Assembly (NCBI GenBank): GCA_014843695.1
Contig: CM026391.1
Location: 14,071,365 to 14,135,364 of the forward strand
DNA from: Archivesica marissinica
Lineage: Eukaryota; Mollusca; Bivalvia; Venerida; Vesicomyidae
Direction of reading: 5' to 3'
DNA: 64,000 nt
Below are positions 31,315 through 42,254 of this stretch, piece by piece. The notes under the pieces were generated by a model. The model was not told where the DNA came from. It was given only the letters and a program-made list of their open reading frames with translations, and did no database searches. A program made the translations under genes and the position numbers. How positions within the stretch are numbered: position 1 is the stretch's first letter; each line of letters opens with the position of its first letter.

Positions 31315-32480
31315 ACAAGAAATATCACAGTAAGTAATGAATGCCCCCCCCACGAAGCTTTGAGCTTTATGTAAGTAAGTAATGAATGCCCCCCCCCGAA
31401 GCTTTGAGCTTTATGATGGATGTAAGAAATATCACAGTAAGTAATGAATGCCCCCCCACAAAGCTTTAAGCTTTATGATGGATGTAAGAAATATCACAGT
31501 AAGTAATGAATGCCCCCCCACAAAGCTTTAAGCTTTATGATGGATGTAAGAAATATCACAGTAAGTAATGAATGCCCCCCCACAAAGCTTTAAGCTTTAT
31601 GATGGATGTAAGAATGAATGCCCCCCCACGAAGCTTTAAGCTTTATGATGGATGTAAGAATGAATGCCCCGAAGCTTTAAGCTTTATGATGGCTGTAAGA
31701 AATATCACAGTAAGTAAGTAATGAATGCCCCCCCACAAAGCTTTAAGCTTTATGATGGATGTAAGAAATATCACAGTAAGTAATGAATGCCCCCCCACGA
31801 AGCTTTAAGCTTTATGATGGATGTAAGAAATATCACAGTAAGTAAGTAATGAATGCCACGAAGCTTTAAGCTTTATGATGGATGTAAGAAATATCACAGT
31901 AAGTAAGTAATGAATGCCCCCCCCACGAAGCTTTGAGCTTATGATGGCTGTCACAGTAAGTAATGAATGCCCCCCCACGAAGCTTTGAGCTTTATGATGG
32001 ATGTCACAGTAAGTAATGAATGCCCCCCCCCACGAAGCTTTGAGCTTTATGATGGATGTCACAGTAAGTAATGAATGCCCCCCCCCACGAAGCTTTGAGC
32101 TTTATGATGGATGTCACAGTAAGTAATGAATGCCCCCCCACGAAGCTTTGAGCTTTATGATGGATGTAAGAATGAATGCCCCCCCACGAAGCTTTAAGCT
32201 TTATGATGGATGTAAGAATGAATGCCCCCCCCCCACGAAGCTTTAAGCTTTATGATGGATGTAAGAATGAATGCCCCGAAGCTTTGAGCTTTATGATGGA
32301 TGTAAGAAATATCACAGTAAGTAAGTAATGAATGCCACGAAGCTTTAAGCTTTATGATGGATGTAAGAAATATCACAGTAAGTAAGTAATGAATGCCCCC
32401 CCCACGAAGCTTTGAGCTTTATGATGGATGTAAGAATGAATGCCCCGAAGCTTTGAGCTTTATGATGGATGTAAGAATTT
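31315..32480. repeat. About 55-65-bp minisatellite with poly-C runs
   Basis: Units hold 'agtaatgaatgcccccccac', 'gaagctttaagctttatgat', 'ggatgtaagaa' and 'atatcacagtaag'. C-runs vary from 4 to 9, and the 'atatcacagtaagtaa' part is present or absent, giving several unit lengths. Confidence 0.92.
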
Positions 32481-32519
32481 ACATGTTTGAGATGTACTGT
32501 AAAAGACAGTATACAAACC

Positions 32520-33112
32520 ATCTAAATTTGGGGAAAAGTATCTGATAATTTGGGGGGAAATATCTGATAATTTGGGGGAAAGTATCTGATCATTTGGGGG
32601 AAAGTATCTGATAATTTGGGGGGAAATATCTGATCATTTGGGGGAAAGTATCTGATCATTTGGGGGGAAATATCTGATCATTTGGGGGAAAGTATCTGAT
32701 CATTTGGGGGGAATATCTGATCATTTGGGGAAAGTATCTGATCATTTGGGGGAAATATCTGATCATTTGGGGGAAAGTATCTGATCATTTGGGGGGAAAT
32801 ATCTGATAATTTGGGGGGAAATATCTGATCATTTGGGGGAAAGTATCTGATAATTTGGGGAAAGTATCTGATCATTTGGGGGAAAGTATCTGATAATTTG
32901 GGGAAAGTATCTGATCATTTGGGGGAAAGTATCTGATAATTTGGGGAAAAGTATCTGATAATTTGGGGAAAGTATCTGATAATTTGGGGGAAAGTATCTG
33001 ATAATTTGGGGGAAAGTATCTGATAATTTGGGGGGAAATATCTGATAATTTGGGGGAAAATATCTGATAATTTGGGGGAAAGTATCTGATAATCTGGGGA
33101 AAAGTATCTGAT
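32520..33112. repeat. 20-22-bp minisatellite with G-runs
   Basis: About 27 units of 'atctgataatttgggggaaa' with 'gatcattt' variants and G-runs of 4-6. The neighbouring array at 31.3-32.5 kb has C-runs on the same strand, so the two form a C-rich then G-rich pair. Confidence 0.93.
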
Positions 33113-33757
33113 CTACTATCCAGCAAAGCCAGGTATAATGATTTGTCATGAGTTAATTTTAATTGTGACATTTGCCATGGCATGATAATTACGTAGCCAT
33201 TTGTGTTGTCGAAGCAAACCAGCCATTTTGATGGAGTGCTACGGAAATTGTTTCGGAATATTATTGGTGTTTGCTAAGACTAACAAAAACATTGAAACAG
33301 GAAAAACTAAGTTATCTTTGTTTACATATTAATAATGGAGCAGAAGAAGCTACAGCCTGGACCAGAAATTGTATCTATCTTTCACATTTATCCTCCAAGT
33401 GTGACCTTAACATCGAACCTAAGGAACTGAGTCATATGTACGATACATCACCTATACCGGTATATGGTGACAATTTATGGCACATTAGTTTTGAAAAGTT
33501 ACAATCCAGATCGGAAATATTGTACCTATATTTCACATTTGACCTCCAAGTGTGACCTTGAAGCTAAGGACCTGGGTTATATGTACGATACATCACCTAT
33601 ACCATGGTGAAAATTTATGGCACATTAGTTTTGAAAAGTTACAATCCGGATCGGAAATATTGTACCTATATTTCACATTTGACCTCCACGTGTGACCTTG
33701 AAGCTAAGGACCTGGGTCATGTGTACTATGCATCACCTATATATGGCGAATATTTGT

Positions 33758-34016
33758 ACAAAATTATGCACAATCTTGTACCGAATTATTTGAATGAACA
33801 TTTCCAAGACATCGCAATACAGTTACTTCAGATATGACATTGAGATATGCTTCAAATATTGATCTCTATATTCCAAGACCTAGATGTGAAATGTACAAGA
33901 AATCTTCTGGTCCAAAGATATGGAATTTTCTACCATTGGAAATTAAGACATCCAAATCTTTAAATATGTTCAAGACAAAATGTAAATTATGGATACAACA
34001 ACTTTTTAAGCGGTAG
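33758..34016 (+). pseudogene. LINE ORF2 C-terminus, frameshifted
   Basis: The first frame gives YKIMHNLVPNYLNEHFQD. After a frame break near 33800-33835, the next frame reads LRYASNIDLYIPRPRCEMYK, KSSGPKIWNFLPLEIK and SLNMFKTKCKLWIQQLFKR, then stops at 34014-34016. The pattern of basic tyrosine segment, G-K-x-W-N-x-L-P and S-L-x-x-F-K is the usual C-terminus of CR1/L2/Rex-type LINE proteins. The polymerase domain is lost by 5' truncation. Confidence 0.82.
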
Positions 34017-34272
34017 ACACTAGAAAGTTATATATATAATGAATGTCTTTCAATATGTTTATGTCGTTTTGTATTTCGATAACATTACATGATTTGTTTA
34101 AGCTACATTGTACAACATTATACACGTATATTGCATGGCGTAACTGTGTACTTTGGTTATAATTATTGTGTATGTGCATTAATGCTATGGTGTTAAGAAA
34201 TTTAAGAGAGCCCTAAGGAAGATTAGTTCAGAACTAATTAGGTCACCCTCTATAAATAAAGAAATCTATCTC
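33758..34272 (+). mobile_element. 5'-truncated LINE (CR1/L2-like) 3' end
   Basis: Target duplication 'tatttgt' at 33751-33757 and 34273-34279 within the composite repeat. It contains the C-terminal end of a reverse-transcriptase protein and a 3' UTR ending 'aactaattaggtcaccctct', then 'aaataaagaaatctatctc'. A second copy of the 3' end lies at 47318-47381 with the same 'atctatctatc' tail. Confidence 0.85.
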
Positions 34273-34872
34273 TATTTGTGGCACATTAGTTTTGAAATCC
34301 TTCCATAGCTGAAGAAGTTACAATCCGGATTTAACCCCCAAGTGTGACCTTGAAGCTAAGGACCTAGGTCGTGTGTACAATGTATCACCTATATATGGTG
34401 AACATTTGTGACACATTAGTTTTGAATCTCAAGCTCATAGCTGAAGAAGTTACACGGAAATATTGTACTTATATTTCACATTAAAACTCAAAGTGTGACC
34501 TTGCCTTGAAGCTACTGACCTAGAGCCAAATGTACAAAATATCGCCTCTATATGGCGAACATCTGTGGTACATTAGCTTTGAATCCCTCAATAGCCCATG
34601 AAGTTACAGCCCGCACAGGAAATATTATACCTATCTTTCACATTAAAACTCGATGTACGATACATCACCTATACGGTATATGGTGAACATTTATGGCACA
34701 TTAGTGTCCATAGCTGAAGAAGTTACAATCCGGATCAGAAATATTGTACCTATATTTCACTTTTGACCTCCAAGTGTGACCTTGAAGCTACAGACCTGGG
34801 TCATATGCACAATACATCACCTCTATAATTATGGTGAATATTTGTGGCACATTAGTTTTGAAATCCCTCCAT

Positions 34873-35149
34873 CAGGGTTCATTCTAGGTCAGAATATTTG
34901 GGAGAAGTGAGAAAGCGCGTGATTGCGTCCTTAAATGGTGTTCTTTAATATACTTCTGCAAAATAGGGTTAAAATGCACAGTACAACCATTAAATACAAC
35001 ATTTGAATAGAAGGAGTGCTTTATAATGGGCCAGTGTATCTTACCAGACAAAATTTTGTTTGAAAATTGTAAAAACTAAAAAAAAAGAGGAGAAGTCAGT
35101 GTCCCTAGGGCGACAATTTCGCCCACATCGCCCTCTAGAATGATCCCTG
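34873..35149. mobile_element. CAGGG-ended element with 6-bp duplication
   Basis: Ends 'cagggttcattctag' and 'ctagaatgatccctg', duplication 'ctccat' at 34867-34872 and 35150-35155. It interrupts the composite repeat at 'ctccatagctgaagaag'. With 18531-19747 it shows that the family makes 6-bp duplications. Confidence 0.9.
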
Positions 35150-35399
35150 CTCCATAGCTGAAGAAGGTAAAGCCTGGATAGTAAATATAGATTCGGACGG
35201 ATGGACTCACACACAGTTTGAAAACTATATGCCCGCAAAGAAGAAATTCTTCGGGGGCATAAAAATGAATCACTTTCGTCTAAACCACCCCTCTATATAC
35301 CCTCAAAGTTTCATCAAAATCCAGCAAGAAGTTTTTGAGTTAACCTGCCAGACATACAGACCTACGAAGGCAGAAACAATAATACCGCGGCGTAGCGCT

Positions 35400-35805
35400 A
35401 CATTTGATCAGGATCTATGTTGTTTGCTATTCAGGCAAGTGACATAGCGCCATTATATGAATAGCAAACAGCATAGAGCCTGCTTATTCTATGCCATCTG
35501 ATCTGGCTCTATGTTGTTTGCTATTCAGGCAAGTGCTATGCCATCTGATCAGGATCTATGTTGTTTGCTATTCAGGCAAGTGCTATGCCATCTGATCAGG
35601 ATCTATGTTGTTTGCTATTCAGGCAAGTGCTATGCTATCTGATCAGGATCTATGTTGTTTGCTATTCAGGCAAGTGCTATGCCATCTGATCAGGATCTAT
35701 GTTGTTTGCTATTCAGGCAAGTGCTATGCCATCTGATCAGGATCTATGTTGTTTGCTATTCAGGCAAGTGCTATGCCATCTGATCAGGCTCTATGTTGTT
35801 TGCAA
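35400..35805. repeat. 47-bp minisatellite, about 8 units
   Basis: Units contain 'gccatctgatcaggatctat', 'gttgtttgctattcagg' and 'caagtgctat'. The first units hold inverted text ('gaatagcaaacagcatagagc'), showing the source was a hairpin element like 36511-36580. Confidence 0.92.
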
Positions 35806-35987
35806 CAACGAATATACTCGCTTCCAACACAGTAACGGTTATATAAGAGGTTTTTGAAAGCTATTTGAAATTGTTCTGTAACAATGCACAGTTACTAGAT
35901 AGACTATCGTCTGCGGTATCTCACAAAATATATTTTTTTGGATTCAGTGTTACTATGATCAAAATATATTTCCCCAACGGTACATGG

Positions 35988-36192
35988 CTTCCGTGGTCCA
36001 GTGGTAGAGCGTCGGATTTGGAATCGAATGGTCCCGGGTTCGATACTCGGTCAGGCAACGTATGTAGTGTCATTGAGCAAGGCACCTCACACACATTGCT
36101 TAGTACTGGTTAATCGCTTAGATCTGCTAAGCCTGCCCAGGAAAACATGTCTACGTCCCCGGCGAGGGGTTTGACATTAAAGGAACATACAA
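35988..36192 (+). mobile_element. SINE-C, plus strand
   Basis: 'ttccgtggtccagtggtaga' (A box) and 'cccgggttcgatactcggtc' (B box), then 'gcaaggcacctcacacacat' and tail 'ggcgaggggtttgacattaa'. Same family as 27440-27637. It resembles a tRNA but continues into a SINE body and lacks a clean 3' cloverleaf end. Confidence 0.88.
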
Positions 36193-36199
36193 TATTCCA

Positions 36200-36474
36200 T
36201 GTACATACATACATGGAATATTTATCATGAAATACTACCCATCCATCAAGAGTGCTGCCAACCATGCATGAAATATAACTTGTTCGTTCACTTAATCCAT
36301 TTCATACGTCATTTGACAGTCCATTTACGTTTGTTTGACAGTTCATTTACGTTCATTTGACAGTCCATTTACGTTCGTTTGTAAGTTAGTCGTTAATAAT
36401 TATTGCAGATCTGTCAACTAAACTGGAATAATATAAACCACCATGTGCATAATAACCTAGAATTGTTCCCTTTA
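36200..36474. other. No gene; short 'ttgacagtccatttacgtt' repeats
   Basis: About four copies of 'catttacgttygtttgacag' near 36310-36375. Otherwise no feature. Confidence 0.5.
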
Positions 36475-36510
36475 ACCCATTTCATTCTGGATACATGTAA
36501 AGGCTTTTGC

Positions 36511-36580
36511 AAACAACATAGATCCAGATCAGCCGCAGCGTGACGCTGCGTGCTGATCAGGATCTATGTTGTTTGCTACA
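36511..36580. repeat. Strong hairpin MITE core
   Basis: 'gcaaacaacatagatcc' pairs with 'ggatctatgttgtttgc', then 'gatcagc' with 'gctgatc' and 'gcagcgt' with 'acgctgc'. A degenerate second hairpin follows (36605-36680). This is the likely source form for the 47-bp and 61-69-bp arrays. Confidence 0.85.
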
Positions 36581-36897
36581 TAGCCAAGTGTCTTAGCAAG
36601 ATTATTTGAATAGCAAACGGCATAGAGCCTGATCAGACAGCACGTTCCGTGGTGGCTGATCTGGCTCTATGTTCTTTGCAAATACTGTTTGAATGGTATC
36701 CAGAGGGTTGGGCCACAAGTTTTAACAACATTAGTTACGGCCCTCTTGATAGTTGGTCTCTATTTGGAGGTAAAAATGCATTAATTATGGATTTATCAGA
36801 GATGAAGATATCGGTTTTTGTTGACAGGCGGTCCTTATTCGGAGTGGTGTTTGACAGCAGTTTTGACTGTATGTGAATTGTAAATGTTAAAACTTAC

Positions 36898-37422
36898 CTT
36901 TTTTTGTTTGTACTTGACAGCCAACTTTAAGCGACTGAGCTTCATTTTACTGTCACTAGCAGGAACTTCCTCATTTCCTGGACATGTGGAATCATGATTT
37001 AAGATAATCTCCAACTCCTTTGAACCCCGAGTCTGCTCTAGCAAGTCCACTGCAAATTCCTGACACTTTTTGGCTAGCTTTTCGTAATCAACTTTGAATT
37101 CATTTTCAAGTTTACTCAGGCGTTTCAACTCCCAACTCAACTCAAACGATGTTAAAATTGGGTCTTTGCTCGAAAGGGCAATTAAAGATGGGCTGGCTAA
37201 AGCACGATATGCATTTATTCTTGACCTCGAGTGTCGTAAGCTGTCTTCACTGCTCTGTGTGACACAATATTTACAGTTGCAACGCACGTCATGTGGTTTG
37301 GGGATTCTGAACCCACGGTCGAGCAGTATTTTGATTATTTCATAATTGTCTCTATGAGCGGCAAGGATTATTGGAGTGATATCTGGAGTGAATGAACTCG
37401 ATGGAGCTGTCTCATGTAGTAC
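36898..37422 (-). CDS. TRPC: TRPC channel exon: last ankyrin segment and pre-membrane linker
   Basis: A 525-bp exon of 175 codons, phase 0 at both ends. On the minus strand the acceptor is 'tgttacttcag' before GTACTACATGAG, and the donor is AAG|GTAAGT. The peptide starts [10 protein letters not shown] and holds [20 protein letters not shown] (ankyrin). Then come [46 protein letters not shown] and a coiled-coil-like [18 protein letters not shown]. It ends [14 protein letters not shown]. This is the conserved N-terminal cytoplasmic block of TRPC cation channels, just before the first membrane helices. The C-N-C-x-x-C and SLRHSRSR signatures make the family call firm; the paralogue is unresolved. 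It joins in frame to the exon at 48305-48739. Tandem copies of its first 40 bp and acceptor lie just upstream (37423-38120). Confidence 0.94.
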
Positions 37423-38120
37423 CTGAAGTAACACAAACACAAACTATGATAAAACTGATGTGGAACTGGAGTGGATGAACTCGATGGAGCAGTCTTATGT
37501 AGTACCTGAAGTAACACAAACACAAACTATGGTAAAACTGATGTTGAACTGGAGTGGATGAACTCGATGGAGCAGTCTTATGTAGTACCTGAAGTAACAC
37601 AAACTATGATAAAACTGATGTTGAACTGGAGTGAATGAACTTGATGGAGCAGTCTCATGTAGTACCTGAAGTAACACAAACACAAACTATGATAAAACTG
37701 AAGCTGTCTCATGTAACACCTGAAGTAACACAAACTATGATAAAACTGATGTTGAACTGGAGTGGATGAACTTGATGGAGCAGTCTCATGTAGTACCTGA
37801 AGTAACACAAACACAAACTATGATAAAACTGAAGCTGTCTCATGTAACACCTGAAGTAACACAAACTATGATAAAACTGATGTTGAACTGGAATGGATGA
37901 ACTCGATGGAGCAGTCTTATGTAGTACCTGAAGTAACACAAACACAAACTATGATAAAACTGATGTTGAACTGGAAATGATGAACTCGATGGAGCAGTCT
38001 CATGTAACACCTGAAGTAACACCTGAAGTAACACAAACTATGATAAAACTGATGTTGAATTGGAGTGGATGAACTCGATGGAGCAGTCTCATGTAACACC
38101 TGAATTTAAGTAACACAAAC
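37423..38120 (-). repeat. Tandem array of the TRPC 3' splice junction
   Basis: Units of 83, 77 and 54 bp (with a 131-bp pair repeated) each contain, on the minus strand, an intron end 'tttgtgttacttcag' or similar, then exon-like GTACTACATAAGACTGCTCC and CATCGAGTTCATCCACTCC. Eight or nine junction copies precede the real exon. Some read 'gtgttacatgag' in place of 'gtactacatgag'. The copied exon part corresponds to the first 13 codons and then returns to intron sequence. Confidence 0.92.
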
Positions 38121-38157
38121 TATGATAAAACTGATATTCAATCACATATATGTACCG

Positions 38158-38420
38158 TCTCCGTGGCCCAGTGGTTAATGCGTCCTCCTGACGCTCCTCC
38201 GGAGCAGGAGGTCGAAGGTTCGAATCTCGTCAGCGGTTCATTCTGATATGGCCGGTTGGTGAGCCACCAGCTAGTTAAATAATGGTTACCGATTGCATAC
38301 CAGCTTGTAGCCTGGCATACAAGCATAGGATTCGGGAAGTACTGATGTGTGTCTCATAAGTCAGAAATGGCTGGCCCTTTAAATAGGGGTGACACTATAA
38401 TAAACAAACACTTTACTTAC
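38158..38420 (+). mobile_element. SINE-D, tRNA-like head with long variable arm
   Basis: 'gtctccgtggcccagtggtt' (A box) and 'gaaggttcgaatctcgtcag' (B box), separated by 'ctcctccggagcaggag', a long-variable-arm-like hairpin. A 200-bp body and an 'acaaacactttacttacttt' tail follow. Only one copy is seen in the window. Confidence 0.75.
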
Positions 38421-38517
38421 TTTACTTTTATAGATTTAGGCTAATATACTATTACATCTACATACAAATGTGACCCACCATACCAAAATCAGTCTTAAGT
38501 CAGAAAATACAGCGAGA

Positions 38518-38612
38518 TAAGAGATAATCGTGTTATAACACCAATAGATCTCGTGTTATAACACCAAGAGATAATCGTGTTATAGATCTCGTGCTATAAC
38601 ACCAAGAGATCG
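38518..38612. repeat. Palindromic short tandem 'gtgttataacac'
   Basis: Four copies of a 'gagataatcgtgttataac'-type unit, some with 'agatctcg'. Each includes the perfect palindrome gtgttataacac. Confidence 0.8.
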
Positions 38613-38689
38613 GTAATTATCACCGCCATTTAGCTGTCAATCAATCATCAATTTACTGACCTTCAATTAGCAACTTCACTGGCACAACT

Positions 38690-38935
38690 CTGGGAGAAGA
38701 ACAGTAGTGAAATGGATATGGTGTCTACCCTTCAGAGGTTGTGAGCTTGATCCTCACAGGAACCACAGTGGTGGTGTCCTTAGGTAAAAATCTTAAATCC
38801 ACATTCCCCCCTCCCCCTCACGTCTCTTTCTTTCCTTCAAGGTGATGGATTCCATCAGGAATGAGGTCTCGAGTGATTAAACTAATGTTGTTGGAACAAC
38901 TTGATTCGCAATTGGGTTAAACTAATTTTGCATAA
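38690..38935 (+). mobile_element. Diverged SINE-B
   Basis: 'gtggtgtccttaggtaaaaa', 'ttcaaggtgatggattccat' and 'caggaatgaggtctcgagtg' with tail 'gattcgcaattgggttaaac'. The head is poorly preserved. Confidence 0.7.
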
Positions 38936-39089
38936 ACTAACTTCATTGGCCTTTTTGTTATACAAATAAACCCTTTGCAATCTAGCAATAAAAATAATGG
39001 TCAAATATGTAAAGCAATATTAGATTTCATTAGAATTGTGTCATAGTGTATTTACAAATAAGAATACAGTAATAAATAGTTGCTTATAT

Positions 39090-39165
39090 ATGCTTACATC
39101 CGCGCCAACGAAAGCGATTAATATAAGTTGTTAAAGCTTGTTTCACAATCATTGTAAATTAAATA
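39090..39165 (+). mobile_element. SINE-A 3' fragment
   Basis: 'catccgcgccaacgaaagcg', 'attaatataagttgttaaag' and 'cttgtttcacaatcattgta': tail of family A only. Confidence 0.75.
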
Positions 39166-39241
39166 ATCTATACTATTTTTTTTTTGTCTGTAATACTACC
39201 CATAGGAATGATAAAGAACAGACTAAGCTGTACTGATAATG

Positions 39242-39463
39242 AATTTAAACTTGATTTATTTTACAACAATAGCGAAACAAGCTTTAACAACTTATATTAA
39301 TCACTCTCGTTGGTGCGGATGAAAGCGTAAATGTGGTCATTCATGTGGGAGGAAACCAGAGTACTCGGAGAAAACCCATCTGTCCGATTTGGCAATAACG
39401 GTACCATCTCACATCCCCGTCCGAGGATGGAACCCGGGCCGCATTGGTGAGAAGCGAGCGTGT
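39242..39463 (-). mobile_element. SINE-A with 11-bp target duplication
   Basis: Duplication 'tactgataatg' at 39231-39241 and 39464-39474. Core 'gtactcggagaaaacccatc' and head 'gatggaacccgggccgcatt' in minus orientation. Slightly 5'-truncated compared with 28760-29003. It lies in the TRPC intron, in the sense orientation of that gene. Confidence 0.9.
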
Positions 39464-39474
39464 TACTGATAATG

Positions 39475-40040
39475 GTTTGGTGCGAGAACTAAATGGTGGC
39501 CTTTGTTCTTCATTCCACAAGAACGACTAGACCGAAATATTGTTCAGATTCCATTTCCAAGATAAAACACATAATTTATTCCTGCCTCTAGCTGACAAAA
39601 AAATCCACAAGAACAGAAATTGCCTTGTAAGTTAGAATTAGTCTGTCGGCAGCTTACGAGACTGACTCTGCTGGATGAACCCCTCTCAATGACAGCTAAG
39701 GAAATACTTCATGCAAAATCACTTTCTCTAGAATATTATCAGAAATCAGTGAGGTGCTAGAAGTGCTCAGGCATGTACTTGCATAGCTGATTTGCAGCCA
39801 TATAATCTTACACAGAAATGTCCCTGGAAAATAGCACTTCAATTAGTACCCTCTGTCTGTGAAGAAATGTGGGCAATGAATACCATTTAATTACAGCTCA
39901 TCCAGACTTATAGCTTATTATGTGTATACAAAGAATGTACAATCCATACTGGCCAATAACACCAGATTATGGCCTCAAAGTGGCTTCCTGTTTATAAGTG
40001 AAAATTTATATATAAATAAAAATGTGTTAAAACAACAAAA
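39475..40040. other. Unique-looking TRPC intron sequence
   Basis: No ORF, RNA gene or repeat is supported. Confidence 0.5.
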
Positions 40041-40048
40041 TACACACG

Positions 40049-40257
40049 GATCTGTAGTCCAGTGGTAACATGCTGGACTGGTAATCCAGGGATCGCAGGT
40101 TCGATCCCCCGTCTGACCCTAATAAAATTAACAGTCTTTCAGATGGGACGTTAAACCGAGGTCTCATGTCGGTGCTTTACAAAAATGACTAATCTCTTCA
40201 GGAGGTGTCGCCCATATGGGCAACCGGTAGCGACGATAAATAAACGTAAAACACACG
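40049..40257 (+). mobile_element. SINE-E with an internal deletion
   Basis: Head 'tgtagtccagtggtaacatg' and 'gggatcgcaggttcgatccc', then the body. About 65 bp between 'gtgctttaca' and 'aaaatgactaat' are missing compared with 60118-60394. The anticodon-arm-like 'ctggactggtaatccag' has a GGT (Thr-type) centre. Flanking 'acacacg' occurs on both sides. Confidence 0.88.
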
Positions 40258-40277
40258 ACCCAAAATAGATTAAAAAA

Positions 40278-41800
40278 TGTGCTGAAGCCCCAATATATGT
40301 TTACTTAGAATGTGCTGCAACACATAGATATTATATGGATGTGCTGTAACACAGATGTATTATAAGGATGTGCTGCAACACAGATGTATTATAAGAATGT
40401 GCTGCAACACAGATATATTATAAGAATGTGCTGTAACACAGAGATATTATAAGGATGTGCTGCAACACAGATATATTATAAGGATGTGCTGCAACACAGA
40501 GATATTATAAGGATGTGCTGCAACACAGAGATATTATAAGGATGTGCTGCAACACAGATATATTATAAGGATGTGCTGCAACACAGATGTATTATAAGAA
40601 TGTGCTGCAACACAGATATATTATAAGAATGTGCTGTAACACAGAGATATTATAAGGATGTGCTGCAACACAGATATATTATAAGGATGTGCTGCAACAC
40701 AGAGATATTATAAGGATGTGCTGCAACACAGAGATATTATAAGGATGTGCTGCAACACAGATATATTATAAGGATGTGCTGCAACACAGATGTATTATAA
40801 GAATGTGCTGCAACACAGATATATTATAAGAATGTGCTGTAACACAGAGATATTATAAGGATGTGCTGCAACACAGATATATTATAAGGATGTGCTGCAA
40901 CACAGAGATATTATAAGGATGTGCTGCAACACAGAGATATAAGGATGTGCTGCAACACAGAGATATTATAAGGATGTGCTGCAACACAGAGATATTATAA
41001 GGATGTGCTGCAACACAGATATTATAAGGATGTGCTGCAACACAGAGATATTATAAGGATGTGCTGCAACACACAGATATTATAAGGATGTGCTGCAACA
41101 GAGATATTATAAGAATGTGCTGCAACAGAGATATTATAAGAATGTGCTGCAACACAGAGATATTATAAGGATGTGCTGCAACACACAGATATTATAAGGA
41201 TGTGCTGCAACAGAGATATTATAAGAATGTGCTGCAACAGAGATATTATAAGAATGTGCTGCAACAGAGATATTATAAGGATGTGCTGCAACACATAGAT
41301 ATTATAAGGATGTGCTGCAACACATAGATATTATAAGGATGTGCTGCAACACATAGATATTATAAGGATGTGCTGCAACACATAGATATTATAAGGATGT
41401 GCTGCAACACAGAGATAGTATAAGAATGTGCTGCAACACAGAGATAGTATAAGAATGTGCTGCAACACAGAGATATTATAAGGATGTGCTGCAACACAGA
41501 GATAGTATAAGAATGTGCTGCAACACAGATATATTATAAGGATGTGCTGCAACACAGAGATATAAGAATGTGCTGCAACACATAGATATTATAAGGATGT
41601 GCTGCAACACAGATGTATTATAAGAATGTGCTGCAACACAGAGATAGTATAAGAATGTGCTGCAACACAGAGATATTATAAGGATGTGCTGCAACACAGA
41701 TATATTATAAGGATGTGCTGCAACAGAGAGATATTATAAGAATGTGCTGCAACACAGATGTATTATAAGAATGTGCTGCAACACATATGTATTATAAGAA
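40278..41800. repeat. 29-bp minisatellite, about 52 units
   Basis: Unit 'aaggatgtgctgcaacacag', then 'agatattat'. Variants are aagaatg, tatatt, tgtatt and short units lacking 'aca'. A block of about 175 bp (40380-40860) recurs as a higher-order repeat. It lies within the TRPC intron. Confidence 0.94.
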
Positions 41801-41804
41801 TGAA

Positions 41805-42210
41805 ATAGAACAAGTGGATGTGTGCAACATGTATCTAAATAGAACAAGTGGATGTGTGCAACATGTATCTAAATAGAACAAGTGGATGTGTGCAACATGT
41901 ATCTAAATAGAACAAGTGGATGTGTGTAACATGTAACCAAATAGAACAAGTGAATGTGTGCAACATGTATCTAAATAGAACAAGTGGATGTGTGCAACAT
42001 GTATCTAAATAGAACAAGTGGATGTGTGCAACATGTAACCAAATAGAACAAGTGGATGTGTGCAACATGTATCTAAATAGAACAAGTGGATGTGTGCAAC
42101 ATGTATCTAAATAGAACAAGTGGATGTGTGCAACATGTATCTAAATAGAACAAGTGGATGTGTGCAACATGTATCCAAATAGAACAAGTGGATGTGTGCA
42201 ACATGTCTAG
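41805..42210. repeat. 34-bp minisatellite, about 12 units
   Basis: Unit 'aatagaacaagtggatgtgt', then 'gcaacatgtatcta'. It directly follows the 29-bp array and shares 'gatgtgnnncaaca' with it, so the two may be related. Confidence 0.93.
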
Positions 42211-42254
42211 CTAAACTATGTTACAATTGCTACGCCCTGTGACAGCACAACATG

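Larger units (their letters stand above)
33270..35275. repeat. Composite degenerate repeat, unit about 130-165 bp
   Basis: Diverged units share 'ggcacattagttttgaa', 'gaaatattgtacctatat', 'caagtgtgaccttgaagcta' and 'acatcacctatatatggtg'. It ends with a hairpin around 'gaagaaattcttcgggggca' at 35236-35260. Two elements are inserted: a LINE 3' end at 33758 and a CAGGG element at 34873. Confidence 0.8.

Noticed and set aside
32520..33112. G-quadruplex-forming array
   Set aside because: Only one G-run per 20-22 bp; loops of 15 or more bases do not fit the standard motif. Kept only as a strand-asymmetry remark.
34245..34260. AATAAA as a host-gene poly(A) signal
   Set aside because: It is part of the LINE 3' UTR and recurs at 47365 in the second copy.
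36001..36075. Genuine tRNA genes at SINE heads (also 38158, 40049, 60118)
   Set aside because: A and B boxes are present, but each continues into a repeated SINE body, occurs in several copies with target duplications, and lacks clean cloverleaf ends.
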